From NCBI GenBank assembly GCA_024220505.1, contig JAKZZE010000031.1:310001-374000 (forward strand): a stretch of DNA of 64,000 nt, given 5' to 3'. This stretch comes from Rhizopus arrhizus (Eukaryota > Mucoromycota > Mucoromycetes > Mucorales > Rhizopodaceae). Both the position numbers and the translations under genes were made by a program. A model generated the notes under the pieces. That model made no database searches, was not told the origin of the DNA, and worked only from the letters and a program-made list of their open reading frames with translations. The number at the start of each line of letters is the position of its first letter. Position 1 is the stretch's first letter. This document shows positions 12,243-22,111 of this stretch, in pieces.

Positions 12243-13148
12243 ATTACCCCTCTTAATAAAAGCCCGAGTTATACACACATTTGATGTCATGATTTAATGC
12301 TTGCTGACCAATATGCATGTCTTGGAGAGCGTTTTTTAAACAAGACAATTGTATATGTCATTTTTATGGTTGACAAAGAAAAGTAGCAGGGATATGAAGC
12401 AATCCATGTCTAAATTTCACATAAAACTTGAGTTCCTTGTACACGAAATACACGTCTTGCTAAATCAGATGAATTATATTATGAAGACAACAAAAATGAT
12501 TGGCTATGGATTACTCCTAACTCTTTTCTTCTCAATAGATACAGTATATGCCGGTCTCGTTTGAGTTATCCCCCCTATTTTTTTTTTTTTTGCGTAAATA
12601 AACTTTTTAACCTTTTTGAATAGTAATAAATCAATACTGTTCAATTGTGTTTTCATATATGTTTTATTATAATCACAGAAAATGTTGATTAAAAAATGAT
12701 GTGTTTAAAATTGTGATTTGCTTTTGGTTAACGTGGCCAGGATATTTCCCTTTTTTTTTTGTTACCTAACAAGCCAATCAAATTAAACTTACACTAATTA
12801 CTGTAGCCTAATTGACTACAACCATCAAAGTAACTCATAAAGTCTTCAATCTTCTTATCTTGTATTCATTACAAGCAAAAGCCCACCGAAAGTAATAATG
12901 AGTTACACAACAAAGCGCCATGTTAGTAAAGAAAAAAAAAAAGCCTTTTGATCTTTTTGTGCAAGACAAAGAAATGATATACGATCGTGAAAGAAGAGGA
13001 GGGTTAAGAAGGTGGAAGAGAGAACAATGAACCATGTGGATAAAACCCTTTTAAATGCAAGTTTACCATGTTTGGTTACACTAAGCAATAAATTTTTTGG
13101 ATCTTTTTTTCATTTACTATTCTTACTTCTTTCTTTCTTCTTACCAAA
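12243..13148. other. Intergenic region, no gene seen
   Basis: 906 bp between RPS23 and the Sec7 gene. It contains T runs (12576-12590, 12750-12762) and an A run near 12930. A 71-codon open frame at 12349 has random-looking composition. The right end (13090-13148) is pyrimidine-rich immediately before the Sec7 gene start, as at several promoters in this window. Confidence 0.5.
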
Positions 13149-16100
13149 ATGATGCCTAATTCTCGCTTAATCCCAACTACACCTACTACAACAACAACGA
13201 ATCGTAAAAGATCTAATTCAGCAGCCCCTGTATATCATCAATCTACTACAAAAAAAGGATTCATGTCTCGACTGTTAACAAAATCAAATACTGAACAGCC
13301 TTTCCATCACGAATACAGAGTAGAAAAAAAGGTACCGTTGACTTGCTCTATGATTTATGACTCAATAAGTTTATATAACATATAGACTCCTAATATCCAT
13401 CAAAAGAATAATGGCAGTATTGGCAAACTATTTAAAAAAATAGGTGGAAATAAGGTGACATTTTAATAAAATTTCGTGTGACAAAAAAGATGATTAATAC
13501 TGCATACAGGCTGTGTATGAGGACAACTACCCAGAAACTATGCTAGATACCAACATTGAGGATGATTTACCTAAAGTAAGACCGATTCGACAATCAAGAC
13601 AACATTCAAAGATACCCTTAGCGCCACCACCCACATTAAATCGACATCGTACTTATTCTCAGCCTTCGCAGCAATTCTTGTCTGATTTACCAGATCAATA
13701 CATTGTCAAACGACCCACAGTCAATACAACCCACATGGCAAATACAATACGAGATGAAGACGCGATATCTATGATGAGGAAATCGTCAGGATCCATCTCG
13801 ATTTACTCTACTTTTGGTAGAGATTCTATTGAATCTCAAATTGATGCTGAGATCAGCTCAGAAAGTTTGGATTCTTTTAATACAGTACTGCAGCACCACA
13901 CAACTCCAGCACATCACAATGATGTCGAAGACGACGAGGAAGAGGATGAATTTGTGGATGCCAACGGGTTTTCTCAAGAAGATATCGAATTATTTGAAAA
14001 GAAACTGATGATTGAAAACAGCAACTTGTCAAACCGACTGAGTGGCGGACATGTTGGAAGCGCGGGTGGGCTGATGGTTAGCATTCAGCCTATGCCCGAG
14101 GATGATGAGCTCGCACAATCCCTGCTGAACTGGAAACGACACAGTGGTGGAAACAAACGTTGGAGTCACATCTCTCGCGCCCAGAGCCCACCCCTGCCAG
14201 AGGAAGCAAGCCATCATCAGAGCACGATCACTGTCATCGATCTCAGACAGACCAAAGAGGAAGAAGAGGAAGAAGAGGAAGAACTGTCGATACCAGACAA
14301 GATGGCACTAAGAAAAGAGGCAGAAAAGGCATTGAACGGAGAGACAGCGACAGAAAAAGAAGAGACGTTGTTTGATAGCGATGTGTGGACCTCAAATACG
14401 GAATACAACATCTCTTTACCCGAAATCTCCCCACAAGAAGCAAAAGAGGAAGAATTGACGACAGACACAAAAGTGTTAATCACTGAAGATTTGATTGCAA
14501 AAGAAGATGATGATCAAGAAGCAAAAGCCAAGGAAACAGCACAGCGGCTTTGGAACGAAGATGAATCGATCGTAAGCAAAGAAAAGATGGCAGAGTGGCT
14601 AGGACAAGGTAAAGCTTTCAACTCGACCGTGCTAGCACACTACATGCAATATTTTAATTTTGATGACATGCGATTGGATACCGGATTCAGAAAGCTGTGC
14701 AGCAAGCTTTATTTTAAGGCAGAGGCACAACAGATTGATAGAATTCTGGAGGCGTTTGCGAATCGGTACTGGGAATGCAACACGGATTGTCTACTGGGCA
14801 GCTCAGGTAAATCCATTCTTTGTGTCTCATTTTATACTAAAAACTATCTTGGGCAGATGTGGTTTATGCAGTGGTCTATTCTTTATTGTTATTGAATACG
14901 GATTTACATGTGGCACAAGGCAAACATGTTCGAATGACACGATCAGAGTTTATTAGAAACACAATGTCGACTGTTTTGGATCAAAAAGAACATGAAGAAT
15001 CATTAGGCAATAGAAGACCACAGAGTGATGATCATCGTACATGGGAAATGGAAGTAGAGAGCTATTTGAAGGTACACTTGATAATGCACATCTCTTGATA
15101 AAATACTTACAGCTGGAATAGGAAATGTATACATCCGTTAAACAATATCAAATATTGCAACCCTTGAAGAGAAAGACAAGCCTAGTGAAAAGAGGAAGTA
15201 TCTTGGGTAATCGTCGAGTGGCTGGACTGAAGCGAAGTGTCAATTCCATTATACGTAAATCAGGCATTGTTGATAGCATGATTATACCAGAAGATTTTTA
15301 CCCTGCTATAGTAAATATTCCCTTTTTTTTTTCATATCACTCAAACAGAATATACTTACATGACTTTTTTTTTTTTCCACGTAGCAACCAAGAGCAAGTA
15401 TGAGTTCCAATCAGACTTCACCCAGAAGAGAATCCTTTTCATCCGTCACGTCCAGCAACACTTCCTTTTCTTCTCGCTGCGGGTCTCCAGTACACAACAT
15501 GAGTGCTTCCAATAGCCAATACCAACCGATGATGATTGAGAATCACTTCTTTTCAAGCCGACCTCCTTATTACAAGGAAGGTATCGTCATAAGAAAACAC
15601 CTGTTGGAAAATGCATCTCAGAAGGCCAAACATCGTGAGTGGAAAGAATGTTACCTGGAAGTGGGTAAAAACGGAGACCTCTGCATGTATCAAGTACAGG
15701 AACAGGCACCACAAGACAAAAGTTTGTTTAGACATTCAAGTGCTCATTTTACGGATCGGAAATCCAATACACTCGGTGGTCATACAAAATGGGTGGTAAG
15801 CAAATAAAATAAATGTGACAAACATGGCGCTTATTTTTTTTTTCTGGATAGAATAATGCCCAGTTGATGGGTAAGATAGCTCTGAATCACACATTATCTA
15901 ACCCGCTTCCACCTCCGGGTTACAACCGACAACGACCTCACGTGTTTGCCATTCAGCAACCGGACGGCGGTGTCTATTTATTTCAGACGACCTCCAGTGA
16001 ACAAGCACAAGAGTGGGTCTCGACGTGTAACTATTGGGCTGCCAGAAATAGTAAAGAGCCGTTGTCGGGTGGTGTGGGTAACATGGAATACGGATGGAGT

Positions 16101-16616
16101 CATTGTCTGGATGACGTTGTTATGGACCTTGATGCCTCTCAAAGCTTTTATCTTGAGGACCCCGATCTTGTCGTCGTGCAGGATTGGTTACCGCCCACTC
16201 CAAGCACAGTCTCGAGTACATTAAGTGAAAAGGAACAATACCGAGTGCTTCAGAGATATTTGAGTGAGTTGAACGATGAAATTAATGAACACAGAGATAG
16301 AAAGACAAAGTTATTGATTAAGGTATTTGTGTTTATTAATCATGTCAGTGTGACTAAACAGATAACGTAGTTTCCGAGTAAATGTAATAATTATACCAAA
16401 GTCATTACAAATTGGGAAGCGAGAGCTAAATACCTGCTACATGAAATCATCAAGTACCAAAATTACTGTGATGCCTTGGAGAAAAGTATAGAGCAAGTAG
16501 ACAAACTAAAGGGCGAGCAGCACTCAATAGAACAAGAAGAAGACAAGTTAATATACCAAAAACTACAAGTGGATTTGTTTAAAGAAATCAACCAAGAACT
16601 ACATTTTAATTTATAA
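13149..16616 (+). CDS. Arf guanine nucleotide exchange factor, Sec7-PH type (EFA6/Sec74-like)
   Basis: Likely activates Arf GTPases at the plasma membrane or endosomes. A long, acidic, low-complexity N-terminal half (Thr/Ser/Glu-rich) is followed by a Sec7 domain: RLWNEDESIVSKEKMAEWLG, FNSTVLAHYMQYFNF, then FKAEAQQIDRILEAFANRY holding the catalytic 'glutamic finger', and after an intron VVYAVVYSLLLLNTDLH. A PH domain follows (starts YKEGIVIRKHLLENASQKAK; ends EQAQEWVSTCNYWAARNS), then a C-terminal coiled coil (YLSELNDEINEHRDRK; DALEKSIEQVDKLKGEQ) ending at TAA 16614-16616. Sec7-PH-coiled coil is the EFA6/PSD order, which in fungi covers S. pombe Sec74 and yeast Syt1/Yel1. About seven introns, including a short exon at about 13385-13454. 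The usual Pro-Gly before the catalytic Glu is Lys-Ala here. Confidence 0.88.
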
Positions 16617-16893
16617 AAAAGCAATAAATGCGCTCTCTTTCGTTCTATAGCGCGCATACAGACAGGATTAAACTTTTGTTTTGAAGCGGCCTTTTGAACT
16701 TTGAGTTATTCATCGCTATCTTTTGACACAAGCCATAACGTAATGTTTTTTAGACATATTGTGACTCTAAAGTGCACAAGTGTTACACTAGAGTACAAAG
16801 CATGTGCGTTTTCATTCGGCTATTTGTAGAGTTTTGTTCTTGATCAATCTGACTTCATGTACAGGATTTCCCCGCTTGAAATTGTGATCGGCC

Positions 16894-16930
16894 GACTGAG
16901 ATTTTTTCATTTTGCCGAGTCAAATAGAAT
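16894..16930 (+). repeat. Left terminal inverted repeat of the decayed Tc1/mariner element
   Basis: 37 bp starting GACTGAGATTT. It is the inverted partner of 18313-18352. It contains GCCGAGTCAAAT, a motif that recurs alone near 28954. Confidence 0.75.
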
Positions 16931-17300
16931 AGTTAAACCATCATGTCTTTTTCAAACTGCTGCAAGAAAACATGAGTAACCCTATCATATACAAATCTGT
17001 TTATGAAAACATAGCCAATGCTACACAAGTAGATAATTTTGTAAAGGAAATGGACTTGAATACTAAGTATACATCCTGATGTTGATGGATGAGTAGCAGC
17101 CTTTTGCCAGGTCCTATGGGGTCGAAAAGAGCGTAAAATGTATGACAGAATGTGTAGAGGGAAAGTATGAAGAGGAGGATGCTATGATGAAAAATTGAAA
17201 TAGTCAACATAGAGGTTCCTATAGAAACTAGACTGAAAATCAAATTGAAGCCTTGATGTATTATAGATAGGAGGAACAACCATCTGCTGCTGAAAAAGTA

Positions 17301-18180
17301 AGAATCAACGAAAGAACAGCAAGAAATATGCTTTAAAAATACAAAGATGATGAAAAACAGTTGCCTGTGAAAAACACAACGCAAAGAACGGGACCAAAGA
17401 CTAAGCTTCATGAAATACAAGTACTTGATCAACTATTTGGAGAAAACCCCTTTCGTTGTCGTAGATGCCCTTTGTGAGCAGTTTAAAGAGCTCAATAGGT
17501 CAAAAGCAACTGTTCATAAGCATACAAGAGAGCAATGCTTGTCTTTGCTTAAACAAATCAGGTTGATCAGTGGTAATAGACGCTCTGATCGTGCCAGAGA
17601 GCTTCGTAAGGTATGGGCTTTGAAGGTGGATGATTTTGGGAGAAAGTCATTTTTCACTGATGAACCTGGTTTCTTTATGCATATGATTCGACATATGGCT
17701 TAGTCAACTAGCTAATGTTTGCGTTCCTGCACAGAGGAATGTCACTGGCGATCTTTGGTGCAATCTATCACCGAGGTCTGGTATCCCTCTCTGTTCGACT
17801 TCCGTCGGCCAGCAAGAAACAAAAGACCCCTGGACAATCAAATGTGTTTTCTTCAAAGCAAGGTGGAACGAAATCTCAGCACTACTTCAATTTTATCCCC
17901 TCGATCCTTGACGAGTTTGACACATAGGCAAGAATGTAATTTGGTCATGGACATTGCATCTATTCACCACTGTAAAAAAAAAATGAAAGAAACTGTCAGT
18001 AAAAGAGGCTACCACTGTGTCTGTTTGCTTCCATATTCGTCATTCTTAAATCCAATCGAAGAATTTGGAACAAATTAAAAGCATCCTTCCGCAGAAAACG
18101 CTTCAAAGTTGGCGACATGGTACCTGAATGAGTAATTGAAGCCCCCGAAACAATTCTGCATGAGGATTTTTCTGGTTGAA
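17301..18180 (+). pseudogene. Tc1/mariner transposase pseudogene (DDE_3 superfamily)
   Basis: Three reading frames carry consecutive pieces of one transposase. The N-terminal helix-turn-helix region reads INERTARNML then a stop (17334). A second frame gives FVVVDALCEQFKELNRSKAT and the first catalytic segment FTDEPGFFMHM, ending at TAG 17701. A third frame gives FGAIYHRGLVSLSVRLPSAS and KSQHYFNFIPSILDEFD. The last frame has VMDIASIHHC (second catalytic Asp) and LLPYSSFLNPIEE (third acidic residue). Canonical members read DNAPIH and PPYSP at these places, so the motif is slightly changed too. With at least three frameshifts and several stops it cannot make active enzyme. Confidence 0.8.
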
Positions 18181-18312
18181 TTGAGTATTCCCTTTCATTT
18201 ATTCCTCTTTGTCAAGAAAGAATAATAAATTTGTAAATTAAAGAATAACGAAATGAAGTGACCAATTTACTTGACAAAACCGATAAAATTATTTACTCTA
18301 ACCAGCCAATTA

Positions 18313-18352
18313 TATTATTTGATTGGGCAAAATAAAAATAAAAATCTCAGTC
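18313..18352 (-). repeat. Right terminal inverted repeat of the decayed Tc1/mariner element
   Basis: 40 bp ending AAAAATCTCAGTC. It is the inverse of the left repeat, with a short A-rich insertion between GGGCAAAAT and the terminal block. Confidence 0.75.
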
Positions 18353-20652
18353 AAATAATTTGCCCATATCAGATTGTTTTCGCACTTTGATAGAAGTGAA
18401 TCCCTTTTTTTTTTTTTCAAAAGTAGTGAGTCATTACAACAAAAGTGAAAAGAGTCTATAAAAAGAATGAGAAGTATGCAAGCGGTCTTCCTATCGAAGT
18501 ATATTCTCAAATCATCATCCCTTCTATTTCCTTCTCCTTTGTGTTTGGTATCACGTTCCCCCCTTTTTTTTTGACTTTTCAAACAAAACATGTAAGCCAT
18601 TTCATTCGGCCCAAACTTTTTTTTTTTTTGGTTCACTGTACAGTTGGATTGAACATCTTTGAAAAATAGAAAAAAAGTTTTCTGCAATGACCAGTGTTAT
18701 TCTAGAGTATCATCTTGTTCTAAAGAAACAAACTATTCAGTGAAATGATCATCGTTTGTATTACAAAAGTTCAAATACATTTTATAACAATCGGAGGATG
18801 GTGATTTTCCCACTGAAGACAAGCCAAAACGAATAGAACAGAACCACTGGATGACAAGAGAAGTAAGTATGAGATTCAAATGGACAAATGAATTTCTGCT
18901 ACTTTTACAAAACTCAAACTCTTGGTAAGATATAAGCTCAACAGGTCTTGCTTGCGTGATCTGACCCTCTCTTTCAGATGGGGCTCACTGTATGATATCC
19001 ACTTGTTTACAAACAGCCTTATCTTTCGACGTCTTTTCACGACAGTCGTATTTGTTACAGAACAAAACTGTCAGGGAAGGCTGCAGTCTGATATATCTGC
19101 AAAAGAAGAGAGGATATCTCATCTTTCATGATGGCTGGCTTGGCAGCAAACATTGTTTCATAAACAAATAGTGCAAAGTGAAAGAGAAAGGACGAGAGGA
19201 ATGTTTTGGAGGCTCCCTTGATGATTCCATCCTCCTTTGCTTTGATGTTCAGTACAGATCCTGCTGATGGTGTTTTATTGTACGGATGCCTGAGCTGTAC
19301 CTGAATTCAAATACAACAATGCTGTGATCTAAACACGCACGAGGTAAGACAGTGAAGTGGACTCAAAGTGAAACAAATTTAATTCTAAGCTTGTGATTTC
19401 CTGACAGAAAGTGTCAGAGGAACAAGGCTGAAAAAGCGAGGTTTTGTTTATCAGAGAATTTTAAAAGTGGTGGCGTTACAAGTGAATGTATCAGAATGTT
19501 TAAAACTGGATTTTATAGGTGGATCCTGTAGAAAGTTTGCTTGATGGTGAGGCAAGATCAAGATGGATATGTCTTGAGGATTGGGTGGACCTAAAATAGG
19601 CTCTTTCCTTTGTGTTCTTGATGGACTCTGAGGTCATCAAGATGATTCGGAATACTTTAGAGATGAGAGAAAAGATTCTTTTACGTCATCGATAGTCCTA
19701 AAACACGCTTATAGCTTACTTTCCCATGGCTTACTTGTTTCAGTATCCAAAATGGCGAGTCGTTGGATGGGCTTTGTCGGACTTTTTTAGAAAAAGTGTC
19801 TCCAGACTTTTTTTTTTTTTTTTTTTTTTTTCCTATTGAGTATAGAATCCAATTTATTTCGGGAGAGGATCATTTTATTCGTTATCGGCATTCGAATTGT
19901 GCCTCAAACCTTATTGTCTTTATTTAAAAAAAGATTTTTCCAGATTTTAGAAAAAATGCACAGTTTATTTTTTATTTCACTATTTGACCTCATTCTAGAT
20001 TCATGCTGTTTATTTTGAAAAAGGTAAATGTGCATGTAGTTTTAGCATAGAAAAGCTTATGATTTATAAATTAAGGTTTCATGAAGAAAAAAGGCAAGGT
20101 TACTCAAACAGTACACATACCTTTATCTCTCTCTTTCTCTTCCCCCCTTTTTTTTATTGTTATGAAACAAATTTACAAAAGTCAACCTAGCTTACTTTTT
20201 TTAAAAGAAAGAAAATAGAAAAAAAAAAATGCTTCAGGAGCACTTTTTTTTTTAAAAAAAAGACCGTGCATTTCTATGCGATGATTTAATTTTATTGTAG
20301 CACTTGTCATTGTCATATAGATTACGGAAAGGTTTATATGTAGTGTGACATTATGCAAAAACAATAATAAAATGCTGGGTTACCCTGTTCTTTTTTTTTT
20401 AACGGATCCCTCTCCCCTTGTACAAATAGCGATTGTGTTATAAGATGAATGCTTGTGTTTTATTTTAATACAAAAAGAGTCTTTTTTTTTTAGGCTCTCT
20501 TGCTTCCCCTCTTATGAAAGAGAAGAGCAATTGTTTTTTTTTTTAATAAAAAAAGGGTATTCAAAATCAAAAATGCAAAAAAAAGAAAACAAAACTGTAA
20601 AGGCAAAAAAGAAAATGGGAGTGTGTATGAGGGGGGGTTATATACTTGGAAA
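18353..20652. other. Intergenic region with possible gene relics
   Basis: 2.3 kb between the dead transposon and the 3' end of the HMG-box gene. It contains T runs (18404-18418, 18621-18631, and 24 T at 19808-19831), a T10A8 block (20244-20261) and a G7 run near 20633. Between 18790 and 19700 the base composition is less AT-rich and short protein-like patches occur (see the SANT-like relic). No intact gene is visible. Confidence 0.5.
19343..19513 (+). pseudogene. Possible relic of a Myb/SANT-like (trihelix/MADF-type) DNA-binding domain
   Basis: One frame reads GKTVKWTQSETNLILSL, stop, then RNKAEKARFCLSENFKSGG and VTSECIRMFKTG. The spacing of Trp, the EKARF block and the C-R-x-F ending resembles Myb/SANT-like domains, which typically read xVxWTxxETxLIL... 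RxNKAxxF... GVTxEQCRNKF. There is an internal TGA and no intact flanking exon. A patch upstream (about 18860-18910, reading MRFKWTNEFLLLLQNSNSW) could belong to the same dead gene. This is a weak call by eye. Confidence 0.3.
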
Positions 20653-21784
20653 TTATTTGGTTTTACGCTTGACTGATTTTTTAGTACAATCATCTTCATC
20701 CATTGTTTCCTTGATAGATCTCTTGATAGGTGAAGAAGGAGTTGCACGACGGGGACAATAGCGGTATTCAGGAAATGCTTCCCGATGAGCTAATTTTTCT
20801 TGTTCTGCAAGTCCATGCCATGGTTTCTTTTCATTTTCAGAGAGTTGACTCCATCTACGTGAGGCACGCCTGATAAAAAAAAAAGTGTGAGATGAATCAA
20901 TGATTAATATTTTTCTTTCTTTCTTACTTTGATATTTCTTCTGCACGTAATGTAGGATCTTGTATTTTAAGTGCTTGTCCATAATGACATCGAAACTAGT
21001 CATAAAAAAAGTTAGTCTCTATTTTGGGTGTGAAAATCAATAGACTTACGTGAATCCATGCATTACGAGGTCTTTTGATATGAGCATTCTTTGTGAGAAA
21101 CATGCTTTGATCAACATTATTTCTGCTGTTGGAATAACAATCAGCAAAAGCCACAGCGATATCTACTTCTTCATCATCCGGTTGAATCGCCTTCAGGAGA
21201 CTAGCAGCCACTTGAGATCCGGGATGTCTGTGAGCAGCGGAAGCAGCTGCCGAAGCAGAGGCAGCTGCCATGGTAGGTGACATGGGTGAAGATTGAATGG
21301 CCTTGAAAAACGGATCCTCTACTTGTCGGCGAGGAATGGGTATCTGGATAGTTGGATTGGGTATAAGAAATGAAAATGGACGTTGTAAAGGCTCATAGAG
21401 ACGAATGGGAAAGGACACCTTGAAAGGTTCATGAGATTGAGGCATAGGCTCAAGAGGACTAGGACGTTTTTCTTCTTGATGATCTAATTCGTGGACCATG
21501 AATCTTTTTATATTGGGTGATTCGGGAGACGGAGGTCTGTTGTCTATTCAATCCTATTTTAATTTCTTTTTTTTAAAAAAAATAAAGAGAGTTTTACCAA
21601 TCAAATCACATAAATCCATCATTGGAGCTAATTCAACTGTGGGAGAAGCTGAAGAGAGTGGAGGGGTGGGTACAGGAAATCTCTCTGTTCTATTTTTTGT
21701 GGATTCAAAATCATAAATCATTGGTGGAGGTTTAATGGACAGCTTGGTAGGTTGATGAACAGTGATAGGGAATGAATGTGACAT
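20653..21784 (-). CDS. HMG-box transcription factor (MATA_HMG-like)
   Basis: A sequence-specific HMG-box protein. Four exons: the start ATG at 21782-21784 (MSHSFPITVHQPTKLS), a Pro-rich region, an Ala-rich stretch (MAAASASAAASAAHRH), and an HMG box assembled over two introns. The box starts HIKRPRNAWIHFRCHYGQ, continues LRAEEISKRASRRWSQL and ends AHREAFPEYRYCPRR. A basic tail (KKSVKRKTK) ends at TAA 20653-20655. The pattern (KRPxNAWIxFR ... EISK ... W ... PEYxYxPRR) is that of mating-type and Ste11/Ror-like fungal HMG factors. Mucoralean sexM/sexP proteins are HMG proteins too, but their usual neighbours (triose-phosphate transporter and RNA helicase) are not adjacent here. It could be any member of the family. 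Confidence 0.85.
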
Positions 21785-21912
21785 TTTGGTATCTAATGTA
21801 ATTATATATATTTATAAAATGTGTGTATTAAATATATAAAGAAGGGGAATAAAATATATAAAAATGGGATATAAATGCAAAGAAAAAAAAAATATTTCTT
21901 TTTTTAATAATA

Positions 21913-21951
21913 AAAAGAAAAAGAGAAAGAGAGAAAGAGAAAGAAAGAGAG
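21913..21951 (+). repeat. GA-rich purine tract
   Basis: An almost pure A/G run of GAGAAA and AGAG units just upstream of the HMG-box gene start (21784). It is complementary in character to the CT tract at 22073-22111. Confidence 0.7.
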
Positions 21952-22072
21952 TCAAATATAGGTTCATCCTTTTGGACTGGGCTCAACTGGCTTTTAAAAA
22001 ATAGAACACTTTTTTTTAAACTTGTACAATGAACAAAACGTAGAATACAAACAAGAGGCGCATTGCATTTCC

Positions 22073-22111
22073 CCTCCCCCTCTCTCTCTCTCACTCTCAC
22101 TCTCTCTCTTT
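22073..22111 (+). repeat. CT microsatellite tract
   Basis: CCCCTCCCCC followed by (TC)n interrupted by CA (CTCACTCTCACTCTC). A pure pyrimidine-type microsatellite, polymorphic in most genomes. Confidence 0.75.

Larger units (their letters stand above)
16894..18352 (+). mobile_element. Decayed Tc1/mariner-like DNA transposon with terminal inverted repeats
   Basis: About 1.46 kb. The left end (from 16894) starts GACTGAGATTTTTTCATTTT and continues GCCGAGTCAAATAGAAT. The right end carries the reverse complement with a small A-rich insertion, ending AAAAATCTCAGTC at 18352. The two arms match over about 35 positions with four mismatches outside the gap. Inside is a + strand transposase relic (separate entry). 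No TA duplication is visible directly outside the repeats, so the exact borders may be off or eroded. Confidence 0.75.

Noticed and set aside
16741..16800. Hairpin CTCTA-AGTG ... CACTAGAG downstream of the Sec7 gene
   Set aside because: Short imperfect stem in AT-rich DNA; no transcript or terminator meaning in a fungus.
17202..17219. A 17-base word (AACATAGAGGTTCCTAT) shared with 25273-25289
   Set aside because: A single exact match of this length is not remarkable in 64 kb of biased sequence, and the flanks do not match.
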